64,000 nt of DNA, from contig JAPFBL010000254.1 in NCBI GenBank assembly GCA_026182355.1, positions 5,825,001-5,889,000 on the forward strand, written 5' to 3'. Below, piece after piece: positions 33,985 to 43,069 of this stretch. The notes beneath the pieces are model-generated. The model was not told the DNA's origin. It saw nothing but the letters and a program-made list of their open reading frames with translations, and made no database searches. Origin of the DNA: Hermatobates lingyangjiaoensis. Taxonomy: Eukaryota; Arthropoda; Insecta; Hemiptera; Hermatobatidae. Position numbers and translations under genes: made by a program. How positions within the stretch are numbered: the first letter of the stretch is position 1; each line of letters opens with the position of its first letter.

Positions 33985-35111
33985 CAGGGCTGTGGAGTCG
34001 GAGTCGTGGCATATTTTCGACCCTGAGGAGTCGGAGTCGTAGTATACTTTCGACCCTCAGGAGTCAGAGTCGTGGCATATTTTCGACCCTGAGGAGTCGG
34101 AGTCCTGATATATTTTTGACCCTGAGGAGCCGGAGTCATGGTATATTTTCGACCCTGAGGAGTCGAAGTCGTGGTATATTTTCGACCCTGAGGAGTCGGA
34201 GTCCTGGTATATTTTTGACCCTGAGGAGTCGAAGTCGTGGCATATTTTCGACCCTGAGGAGTCGGAGTCGTGGTATATTTTCGACCCTGAGGAGTCGAAG
34301 TCGTGGCATATTTTCGACCCTGAAGAGTCGAAGTCGTGGCATATTTTCGACCCTCAGGAGTCGGAGTCGTGGCATATTTTCGACCCTGAGGAGTCGGAGT
34401 CCTGGTATAATTTTGACCCTGAGGAGTCGGAGTCCTGGTATATTTTCGACCCTGAGGAGTCGAAGTCGTGGCATATTTTCGACCCTGAGGAGTCGAAGTC
34501 GTGGCATATTTTCGACCCTGAGGAGTCGGAGTCGTGGCATATTTTCGACCCTGAGGAGCCGGAGTCGGAATAGGCAGAAATCAACCGACTCCGACTCCAA
34601 CTCCTCACCTATTTAAATTACTCTTACACATAAAAAAAGATAAAATGATAAAACATGATTAATTAGTCCAACAAGGACTTTTTACCTTTGGAGAAAGACA
34701 TCACATTTTACCTTTGGACATTTGATGGTGCACCACAAAAAGTTTAGATTAATACAAAATATCTGGCCTTGCCTGTTCATTGTTTCAGAAGATTAATAAT
34801 TAAAAATCTGGAGTAGCCTACACTCAGCTTTACTATAAGTAAATATAAAATCAAACTTCTTGGTAATATAATGTCCTACTTAGATATAATATAAATGCCT
34901 AAACAGGAGATGTTTTGTTAGTCTTTATTATTGAAATTTCACGATTTTTTTATAAATGATAATTATTATTATCATTATGATTACAAAGCACTAATTATTA
35001 TTAACCACCTGTCATCTGTGTTTAATAAGAAAAAGAAGAGCTGGAGTAGCAATCAGAGTCTGCTGTTGAAAAAGAGAGGAGTCGGCCTAAGAGGTCGACT
35101 GCACAGCCCTG
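33985..35111. mobile_element. Non-autonomous hAT element with expanded internal minisatellite
   Basis: The left end CAGGGCTGTGGAGTCGG and the right end (reverse complement CAGGGCTGTGCAGTCG) are inverted terminal repeats. The flanking octamers GTCATAAT (33977-33984) and GTCATAGT (35112-35119) match at 7 of 8 positions, a hAT-size 8-bp target duplication. No transposase is encoded. The left half is dominated by a 33-bp tandem array. A second member lies at 56699-58015 and aligns at both ends and in several internal blocks. Confidence 0.9.
34000..34570. repeat. 33-bp tandem array, ~17 copies, inside the hAT element
   Basis: The unit is GACCCTGAGGAGTCGGAGTC plus GTGGCATATTTTC, repeated with few substitutions. 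The unit length is a multiple of three without stops in several frames, which creates long false open frames on both strands. Confidence 0.95.
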
Positions 35112-35640
35112 GTCATAGTGCCTAAAGTTTCTTCTATTGATATATTTATTCCAATAAAAATGATAGATTTAGGCTCCCAACGCATCGAAAGGTTCAGGAA
35201 AGTTCTAAATAAAACTAGTTCTCTCTAAATTAAGGAGTTTTCAGGACCAATTACATTGGCTGTTAGCCTCTCAATTAGTAGTAGTAGCCTCTTAGGACTT
35301 GACAACTTCTTCCAGTTGTCAAGAAAGGAACTGATGCTGATATCTATAATGCTTGTATTAGTCTTACTTGTAGCATTTTAATAAATTCCATTTAACTAGC
35401 AAAATGAGAGTTCAAGAAGAAGATGAGGAATATACAAAATTTCTGATAATAAGACACAGTTGAAAAGAATGAAAATAAAGAGATTATTACTGACCGAAGA
35501 CATGTTTATCCGTGCACATAATGTTGATTAGTGTATTGAATACATTTACTCTTCATTTGCCAACCCACAAATGTCGTCAACAGAAAATTCTTTAAAAGTT
35601 CCATTTAACGAGTCACAGTGAAATTAATCATAGGTTCATA
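35112..35640. other. Between hAT element and Helitron relic; nothing recognised
   Basis: Could hold upstream parts of the Helitron relic, but nothing is readable. Confidence 0.4.
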
Positions 35641-36054
35641 GAATAATTTCCAGGAGAAATTAAACAATATCTGCCATATAACTCGTGTCTGTTTGCGCAG
35701 GAACAGAACCCACACATTACCCTCAAGAATTTCTTGATTCACTAGAATTGTCTAGATTGCTCCAACATAAGCTAGAACTCAATAAGGAAGTTCCTGTCAT
35801 GCGTGTGTATGGGAAACATTGATCCACCGCGCTTACGTAATGGAACAAGACTAATAACTGAGGAGATTTATACTAACGTCATTGTTTATAAAATTATTGC
35901 ATCATGGTGTAAAGGGGAAATAGTTTTAATTCCAAAAATGAAAATTGTTTTATCTGAAGAGGACAACATTCCTTTTTTTAAGGATTCTATTCCTAATTCA
36001 GTTAGCATTTGCCATGATTATCATAAGTCTCATAGAGAGACTCTACAGTTTTAG
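35641..36054 (+). pseudogene. Helitron helicase C-terminal relic
   Basis: The plus strand reads FPGEIKQYLPYNSCL, then PTHYPQEFLDSLELSRL and LELNKEVPVMRV. After a frame change it continues NIDPPRLRNGTRLITEE, GEIVLIPKM and FFKDSIPNSVS..HKSHRETLQ. These follow, in order, the Helitron helicase pattern YPTEFLNSL, LKxxxPVMLLRN[LI]DPPxLCNGTRL, G..[VI]LIPR and FAMTINKSQGQTLQ. In-frame stops and at least one frameshift near 35800 make it non-functional. It overlaps the homologous part of the relic at 9475-10403 but is independently degraded. Confidence 0.8.
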
Positions 36055-36055
36055 T

Positions 36056-36530
36056 TCATTTATGTAAAGCAGCATTTGAACATTGCCAATTACATGTTAC
36101 TCACAAAAGAAGGAATTACTAAAGGTTTTTTTGGAAAATTCAAATTGTACAAAAAATGTAAATAAGGAGAACTATATTGTAAATATATTCATTATCCTCT
36201 ATATTAGAAATAAAATAATTTAGAGTTTATTTGCATTTATGTGAACATGTGCATTTAAAAGGAAGGATGACTTATAGGTTGGATGACCTAATGGGTCACG
36301 GGTAGTCTAGTGAATGATATTACTTGAACAATAAGTGAATGCAATAAGTAATCATGTTTTATTAATCTGAAAACTAAAAATGGAGACCATCAAGGTATGA
36401 GGAAAACGGTCGTAAGACATACGAGTAAAAACGAAATACGAGTAAGACTCGTAGTAAAAACTCATATTACAAATTTTTACTCCGGGTAAGGGACAAAAAT
36501 TCTTACAAGTTTTTTTGTAAAAAACCTTGT
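36056..36530. other. AT-rich, nothing recognised
   Basis: No supported feature. Confidence 0.5.
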
Positions 36531-36534
36531 TTTT

Positions 36535-36685
36535 GTAAACGAGAGACTCGGTACCGACGATTTAACACCCTCTCCGAGGGATGAAGTGCTCAAGTTAATT
36601 CACGTCCCAGGTGAATGAATCGAAAGCCAGAGTGGGCGTACCAGATAAAAGGCGAGTACCTCAACCACTGAGCTAAGCTGGCCCC
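36535..36685 (-). mobile_element. tRNA-derived SINE, diverged relative of 2521-2738
   Basis: The minus strand begins GGGGCCAGCTTAGCTCAGTG (A box) and has a weak B box (TTTCGATTC). It then carries the shared core CCCTCGGAGAGGGTGTTAA and GTCGGTACCGAG. Similarity to the first SINE covers the tRNA head and the core; the middle differs. No target duplication was found. Confidence 0.75.
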
Positions 36686-36689
36686 TAGA

Positions 36690-37240
36690 AATAGATCTCA
36701 ATGAGCTCTTCATTTGAAATACTCAAATAGAACTCTATGAGAGCTGTAATATCATATAATCTCGTCTTTTAGTCCATATCATGTAATATTTTATATTGCT
36801 AATTTATTAAGAACTATATCTTTATAAATTCCAATAATCATTTCAAAGGCCACTAGTCTGTTTCTCATGATAGTGTACATCGAATAGTTATCATTTTGGT
36901 AGAATTGAATCAGTTTAGTGAAGGTCCCAGCTTTCAATATAATGAATACATTAATGTTCTTGTTGGTTAAAACATGCTTCGGCTTACTGAACTTCGCGCT
37001 TTGCAGTCCGCCTGCACTCCAGATTTATACATTAAATACTCGATAATTCTTCCGCCTGATGAGGGCATCGTAGTTATTGTTGTTGTGGCCCTGAAAAGGG
37101 ACATTGCATCTTTACCTTGACTGTGGCATTTTTTTCAACGTAGACATGTAGTTCATTTGGCATCACCCAGGGTACACCACGCGGAGGCGAACTACATTGT
37201 ACCCCACCCACCACCATACATGCAACATGCGGCAGTATAC
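36690..37240. other. Unrecognised sequence before the tandem array
   Basis: 37070-37210 is less AT-rich and resembles nothing known to me. Confidence 0.4.
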
Positions 37241-37800
37241 TTGGACTATATAAGATAAATACATTTAAAATGCTAGACCGTTTAACACATGCTAGACCGT
37301 TTATACATTCAATACGACCACATGAGACAGTACACTTAAAATAAGGATATATACATATATATATAATATAAAATAAACACGTTTTATACTTCGACGGTTT
37401 ACGTTGCATGAGAAAGTACACCTGAAATAAGGATATGTATATAACATAATATAAACATGTTTTATACTCGACAGTTTATATTACATGAGTTTTGTAATCC
37501 AACATCATTTAAACATGTTTTATACCACGATATGTATAATACATGCGACAGTAAACCTGAAAAAAGGATAAATATTTTTGTAATATGATATCATTTAAAC
37601 ATGTTTTATACCTCCATAGTGTGCAATACATGAGAAGGTAACCTGAAAAAAGGATTTATATTGTTGAAACCTGACGTCATTTAAACATGTTTTATACCTC
37701 GATATGTATAATACATGAGACAGTACATTCTGAAATAAGGATATATATATAACATAATATAAACATGTTTTATAACTCGATAGTAAATAATACATCGGAG
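37240..37800. repeat. ~80-86-bp tandem array, ~6 diverged copies
   Basis: AAACATGTTTTATACC recurs at 37375 (diverged), 37453, 37511, 37597, 37683 and 37761. Blocks like TACATGAGACAGTA and CCTGAAATAAGGATA lie between. Spacing is 86 bases where units are complete and shorter where they are deleted. Confidence 0.85.
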
Positions 37801-37806
37801 GACGTG

Positions 37807-37880
37807 TTTCCACTGTCCAATCATATTTTTACAACAGTAAACTCACTAACCTGTGTACAGGTATCCTTTCGACTGTACTT
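37807..37880. repeat. ~75-bp direct repeat, copy 1
   Basis: Shares CCAATCATAT, AACAGTAAACTCACTAACCT and GTGTACAGGTATCCTT with 38083-38160, 276 bases downstream. Confidence 0.85.
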
Positions 37881-38082
37881 AAAAATCCCAGTAGCGTAGA
37901 GCACTGCAATTGAGATGCATACATGTATACATTCTATATAAATGCTAAGAGACATAAGGTTATGTTATATGTGACTGTACGCGTGCTATAATCCTATGTG
38001 GACGGTTTTTTCAAGTTAAGCCAAGTGGAGTGTAGATAAGATTATTAAATATACATAAAAAATATCGGTACAAATATAGCAT

Positions 38083-38160
38083 TGTGTTACCATTGCCCAA
38101 TCATATTATTATAACAGTAAACTCACTAACCTGTGTACAGGTATCCTTCGTCTGTACCTG
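38083..38160. repeat. ~75-bp direct repeat, copy 2
   Basis: Partner of 37807-37880. The two might be ends of a small tandem duplication. Confidence 0.85.
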
Positions 38161-40670
38161 CAACAATACATACATTTCAATAATAACATCATTATAATTT
38201 AAAATATATGTTATATACCAATGCCAACATAATGTTTGAAATGAAATTAGTTTTATGGTTAAGGTACAGTACGGTCCGGAGAGACTAAGTAAACTAACAA
38301 AAACACAAAAAACACACTCCCGAAGACGTATCAAGCCTGACTCTTTGTGTGTGTTAATATTCTGTACTCACAAAGTATCCTCAACTTCTTACACTGATGG
38401 CATATCTTCTTTACTCTTTCTTACATTGCTTAATAGTGTTGTTTTTGTTGTGGTAATTATTACTAGATGCTAATATGAATGTGACATATATTAAACTGAA
38501 TAGAAATAACGGGCTTTTATGAGACCCACAAGTTACAGTCTTATAAAATTAGAATCACACATCTATTCTAGACACTGCACAACAAAACATCATCTAATAA
38601 AACCAATATTTTCTACGGTTGAGAGTCTGAAAGTTAGTTTATTAAGTAATGTTACGACTGTGGAGGAATCAGAATAAATTGAAATTTTAAGCAAAATTTG
38701 CAATTTGTGATAGTAAGTATAGCAAAATATCTTTTAGATAGTAAGGTTTAGTACCATCAGAAAAAAAATCGATATTTCTGTGATTTATAAAAGCTAATTA
38801 ATTAACAAACTTATTAAAAAAAATTAATTATAATTAAAATTGTTCAGTAAGCTCTCAAAGATGAAAGTAAAGAAAAATTTTTTGTAATAAATTTTGGAGA
38901 GCCATCTTTTCCAGACTCCTATTCTAATTTTTAAACCACTTCATTTAAACTTTTCACAAAGAGTTTTATGTAACCTTTCATGGAAATCAAGGAAACATCA
39001 ACATCGACCTACAGTTATATAATTCACTATAAAAAGGATTGAGGGAAAAGCCTTTTGAGTTGGATTTTTTCCTTAACATTTTTTTTTCATTTACAATTAT
39101 TCAAAATTATTATAACCATAGTAACACTGGATAAAAGAACAAACAAATTTTTAATTGATGTATTGAATGTAGTCTGTTATCGGCGAGGGTTAGGAGAATT
39201 GAAAGGTTAGCGAAACAAGGGATACCACGATATTAGTAAATATTCATTTCTGTTCTCTAACCACTTCATTTCTCCCTTTGTCTTCTTTGTTTTAACTTTT
39301 TACGGTATATAGTATTTTTTTGAGCCTTGTAATATTTTACTCATTTTAGAAAGTCTGGTTCGATATTTTTCTCATAATGAAGAATTTAAAGAATTCTCCT
39401 TTCATCTGTATGATGAAACATGTAATGACTCTTCAGGTGCAGTAAAACATTTTTATAGCAAAAAAAATTGAGGCGTTTATTTAAAGGTTTTCTCATGTTG
39501 TATGGTACTTTAACAGAAAAATAATGTACAATGAATACGTTGACAATTTATATTTGTTTGGGTTTAATAATTCATTTATGAACATTCAGTTGCGTAAGAT
39601 AGCAGTGTAAATTAACATTTTCTTTCGAAATAGCACTATAAAGATCTGAAACTTCCCTTTTTAGTTTATTATGTTGTAGCAATATAAAATGCTGAGAGTG
39701 TAAATGGACCGAACACACTCCAGTAGGGACTATAAAATATTCTCAAAGGTAAAAACAATAAATTCTACTTCTCTGGATTTGAAAACTGGTCCAAACTTCC
39801 CATCGGAAATTTAGAGCACCTAAAGGTATTACTAAAGGTGGAAAAGCTTTCATTCGCTGAATTGATATCTCTCCACTCCTCAACATGTAACTAAATATTT
39901 TCACTTACATGTCATTTTCATTATTTTCTTTAGATTTATTTATTGCCAATTACCAATACACTTACTTATTAAAATATAATATAAATTATTATATAATATT
40001 ACAAATTATATAATGTCATCATCATTTTAGTACAAATTACGTTACTTCTTTTTATGTTTCTGTAAACCTTTATAATTAGATCGTTATTTTCATTAAGTTT
40101 ATTGACTATAAATCGCATTACAACAATACCTTGGTCCACAAACTTAATTTGTTTCTGAAGGTGCTTTAGATGTTTACAAACCTAATTTGTAATTGGCTAC
40201 GTAAATCAAATCAATTTCTGCCATAAGTAATCATGAAAATTGAATTAATCCAATGTTGATAAACGTTCCAGGGTTAATAAACTGATTAATCCAGTCCAAA
40301 CACCCAGAGATAACTCATGACGACCAATTTCCCTATACAAATATTGATTATGCGTAGATAGCTCTGTATCTTATATAATATACATTTATTCATTAAGTCA
40401 AGCATAAAAATATAAAACAAAAACAAAACTTTGGACTAGTTTACATTCAACCTTACTAAAAGTAAACCTATTATGAAAGTCATTCAAAATAAATGTATTA
40501 AATGGTTTATATGAATATATCTATTTTGCTTATTACAACGAAAATGTAATTATTGTTATATGACATACAAAACATAAGACATGTTTTTAACGTTAATAAT
40601 TAAGGTTAAAAACGACCATTAAAGAATATTTTTAATCAAACTAACTACGTAAAAATAAAGTTAATGTCTA
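38161..40670. other. Intron sequence, nothing recognised
   Basis: AT-rich. Near 40431-40472 a short block (CATTCAACCTTACTAAAAGT) resembles the recurring module inside the hAT elements. Confidence 0.5.
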
Positions 40671-40671
40671 A

Positions 40672-40830
40672 ACCAAAGTAAAAATCAGAAATATGTCTAA
40701 GATTGTTGAAAATATGTGGTCTTCGTGAGGTCGAAGCTGATACACTACTGATTCAGTATTAGTTCAGACCTGACGAAGCCGACTTGTTTTGGCTGAAAGA
40801 TCTTAGTTATTTTGTCTAATTTCTTATTTC
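40672..40830. repeat. Foldback repeat of the GACT-CTGACGA family with changed stem II
   Basis: Inverted arms about 40672-40735 and 40760-40830. The right arm unit (40766-40808) reads CTGACGA, AGCC..GGCT, GAAA, GATC, TT, AGTT. Its stem II sequence differs from the other copies yet still pairs perfectly, with no extra base. Stem I has lost pairing. Confidence 0.7.
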
Positions 40831-41108
40831 AATTAATTATATAGAATTAATTAAATAAAGTAATGAGAAGCGCAGGAAAAGATTGTACTTTCTGTATAAA
40901 AAGTATTATAAAATACCTATCTTATGTAATAATACCCAAAAACAATTGTGTACATTTCTGCACAAAGTGTACGTTAATTGATCAACAGCGCTAATATTTC
41001 TCAAATATAGCACCTTATTGAGTGAATATTCTTTTATTAACCCATCTCCGGAGATTACAAAGATAAAAAAAATGTTAAAAACATAGCAGTATTAAAGTAT
41101 TTAGCAAG

Positions 41109-41200
41109 TATAGTAGTGAGTTCAGTGATTTCTTTTCTGTGTGTTCTTTTGAAAATTCTAGTGTATTCAGTTCGAAGAATCGTTTCATCTAATTGGTCAC
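41109..41200 (+). repeat. ~92-bp arm fragment, near-identical to 41895-41987
   Basis: TAGTAGTGAGTTCAGTGATT through AATTGGTCAC occurs at both places with about one mismatch. This is a truncated arm lacking the CTGACGA core. Confidence 0.9.
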
Positions 41201-41215
41201 TTTTTATATATATAT

Positions 41216-41268
41216 ATGAAAACAAACCACAAGGAAAAAAAAGAAAACAGATAGAAAAAATGCTCTGA
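41216..41268 (-). repeat. Arm fragment of the GCTCT-CTGATGA family
   Basis: GAAAACAAACCACAAGGAAA through AAAATGCTCTGA is identical to the left arm at 42378-42430. The ribozyme-like core is missing. Confidence 0.9.
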
Positions 41269-41529
41269 TATTCATGTTTTCCGTTTGTGTAACTTTGAAT
41301 AAATAGGCTTACATTGAAAACAAATTGAAGTTTAAAATTGAAAGATGAAAATGATGGGACACTCCGTGGTCCCGGGCCTATTGACAATGTATTTGTTCTT
41401 CCCTCCTCTCTTGGACCCCTGCTACCAAGGCGTTAATTACTCTCTCTTTTACAATTTTTGTACTTCTATCAAGTGACTTTTCATTTATGAAAAGCCACCA
41501 CTGCACAAATTGATTAACTCAATAAAATG

Positions 41530-41658
41530 ACTAGCAGTCTTCGTCAGAGTCAAAAACTGAACTGACTATGACTCATGTGTTTTTGACTCTGAAGAAGACC
41601 GCTTGTTACGGTTGAAAGATCTTAGTCTTTTTTTCTCATTTCATATTGTACGGTTATA

Positions 41659-41665
<7 letters not shown>
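41530..41665. repeat. Foldback repeat, right arm intact
   Basis: The left arm (41531-41558) has lost its centre, keeping GACT..AGTCTTCGTCAGAGTC. The right arm continues to the usual flank and a TA tract at 41660-41692. Confidence 0.8.
41585..41627 (+). ncRNA. Hammerhead-ribozyme-like motif (GACT-CTGAAGA)
   Basis: Complete order GACT, CTGAAGA, GACCG..CGGTT hairpin, GAAA, GATC, TT, AGTC. The only core difference from 14271-14313 is C to A at the N position of CTGANGA, the one position allowed to vary. Confidence 0.6.
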
Positions 41666-41699
<34 letters not shown>

Positions 41700-41770
41700 T
41701 TAAAAAAGTTATTATTTATTCAGTTATTATTTATTTACAAAAGTCCTCTAGACCGTTTCTTTTAATTGTA

Positions 41771-41990
41771 TATATATACTAGAATTTTCAAAAGAACACA
41801 TAGAAAATAAACCACTCAATAAATCGCTCCAAAGCCTGGTAACAGGAATAGATGGAGCGATTCACATCTATTCCTGACGACGAGGACATCGAAATATAGT
41901 AGTGAGTTCAGTGATTTCTTTTCTGTGTGTTCTTTTGAAAATTCTAGTGTATTCAGTTCGAAGAATCGTTTCATCAAATTGGTCACTTAT
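41771..41990. repeat. Foldback repeat with CTGACGA/GAAA arm
   Basis: Left ACTAGAATTTTCAAAAGAAC and right GTTCTTTTGAAAATTCTAGT are inverted. The right arm has CTGACGA (41874-41880) and GAAA (41891-41894), but a weak stem II and little stem I pairing. Confidence 0.7.
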
Positions 41991-42370
41991 ATATATAAGT
42001 TAGCTGGTAACGAACAATCACCTTCTTTATGCCGGAGGCAGCTGCACCAGGCAGGAGGATTGAACTCAGAGTGCTTTGTAAGCATTAAAAACTTAATAAA
42101 AGAGCTAGCGCTGCGCCGCAGCTCCAGTCTTGTCCAGCCACTCTGTCAGTCTATGTTAAAACCTCCATTTGTAAGACCCTCAGTCACTTTAATACTTTGT
42201 ATTTCAGGAGTCTTGGCGTACTGTTAAATCCACCATTTCTATATTTTATTTGGCAGACTCCTATTAGATTCATTCTAATAGTAATAACTAATTAAATAAT
42301 CAAATTGTAATTTTAGCAAAATAAATCTTTGTTTTTTAAAAACACAATATCTGGAGGCGAAACATTAACT
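41990..42370. other. Unrecognised; 42010-42190 less AT-rich
   Basis: The less AT-rich part (CCGGAGGCAGCTGCACCAGG) may be an old transposon piece. The 100-codon frame across it starts inside a repeat arm and is not a gene. Confidence 0.35.
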
Positions 42371-42423
42371 TATATATATGAAAACAAACCACAAGGAAAA
42401 AAAAGAAAACAGATAGAAAAAAT

Positions 42424-42456
42424 GCTCTGAGGCCTTTCAATTTCTGTCATCAGAGC
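42424..42456 (-). ncRNA. Hammerhead-ribozyme-like motif, stem I damaged
   Basis: Minus strand: GCT, CTGATGA, CAGAAATT, GAAA, GGCC, TC, AGAGC. A CT dinucleotide present in the right arm is missing before the core, which would break stem I. Confidence 0.45.
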
Positions 42457-42488
42457 AAACAAGGTAAGTGCTAGTTCTTACCTTGTTT

Positions 42489-42523
42489 GCTCTCTGATGA
42501 CATAAATTGAAAGGCCTCAGAGA
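42489..42523 (+). ncRNA. Hammerhead-ribozyme-like motif (GCTCT-CTGATGA family)
   Basis: GCTCT (stem I), CTGATGA (42494-42500), a short weakly pairing stem II of 8 bases, GAAA (42509-42512), GGCC forming the palindrome AGGCCT (stem III), site CUC, then AGAGA. Four contiguous pairs close stem I; the left-arm version AGAGC would give five. Confidence 0.55.
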
Positions 42524-42760
42524 ATTTTTTCTATCTGTTTTCTTTTTTTTCCTTGTGGTTTGTTTTCATTGATTGCATCACGTGTTTATTGTGATTTATC
42601 TGCATATATATATATATATGTGAGATTAAATTTTCTGCCCACTTTTGTCTTAATTAGTTTTCTGGATTTCTTTTCCAAATCTCGAAGTCTTACTTTTATT
42701 TCTTTAGGAACTAGGTGTAATAACTCACCATATGTTTTGTTGTCCATTTTTTTATTTTTA

Positions 42761-42793
42761 CCGACGTTTCGGTCTTCTTCGACCATTTACTGG
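42761..42793 (-). repeat. Degenerate hammerhead-like half (GAAACGTC type)
   Basis: Minus strand: GGTC-GAAGAA-GACC hairpin, then GAAA, CGT, C, GG, a stem II plus 3' core with palindrome ACGT. The expected CTGATGA before it reads AGTAAAT. A 40-codon lysine-rich open frame follows toward 42586, possibly a degraded element N-terminus. Confidence 0.35.
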
Positions 42794-42837
42794 GTAATTT
42801 TTGAACACATACTATTTTAAACTATTTAACATTTTTT

Positions 42838-42976
42838 AACAAAAACGTAGAGAAATTAAAAACACACACTTACAGTCTCTAATTTTCGGTTGAACCGTCT
42901 TCAGGAGAGATTCAACTGAAGACGGTTCAACCGTTCAAGACTGTGAGTGTGTGTTTTTAATTTCTCTACGTTTCTT
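42838..42976. repeat. Foldback repeat, TCTC-CTGAAGA family
   Basis: Inverted arms 42845-42908 and 42917-42972 (outer blocks GTAGAGAAATTAAAAACACA and complement). The right arm has lost GAAA. A TA tract follows at 43031. Confidence 0.85.
42876..42908 (-). ncRNA. Hammerhead-ribozyme-like motif (TCTC-CTGAAGA family)
   Basis: Minus strand: TCTC, CTGAAGA, C, GGTTCAACC hairpin, GAAA, ATT (palindrome AATT with the core A), A (site UUA), GAGA. Stem I TCTC/GAGA is four perfect pairs. Confidence 0.55.
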
Positions 42977-43028
42977 TATGTACATTGAACTGTATTTGCC
43001 CGTTTCGGATCGTATTTTCATGAAAAAA

Positions 43029-43030
<2 letters not shown>

Positions 43031-43066
<36 letters not shown>
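43031..43066. repeat. (TA)n tract
   Basis: TA run following the foldback cluster. Confidence 0.95.

Positions 43067-43069
<3 letters not shown>

Larger units (their letters stand above)
42369..42620. repeat. Foldback repeat, GCTCT-CTGATGA family
   Basis: Near-perfect inverted arms (about 42380-42470 and 42474-42570), then CATTGATTG..TCACGTGTTTATTGTGA, the same right-hand flank as the GACT-CTGACGA family, then a TA tract. Two sequence-distinct cores thus share one backbone. Confidence 0.85.

Noticed and set aside
34116..34616. Long open frames on both strands encoding 11-residue repeats
   Set aside because: They are by-products of the 33-bp tandem array inside the hAT element; the unit is a multiple of three without stops in several frames. 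No start context, domain or flanking gene structure.
42010..42190. Coding exon in the less AT-rich patch
   Set aside because: No splice sites or domain similarity, and the open frame begins inside a repeat arm.
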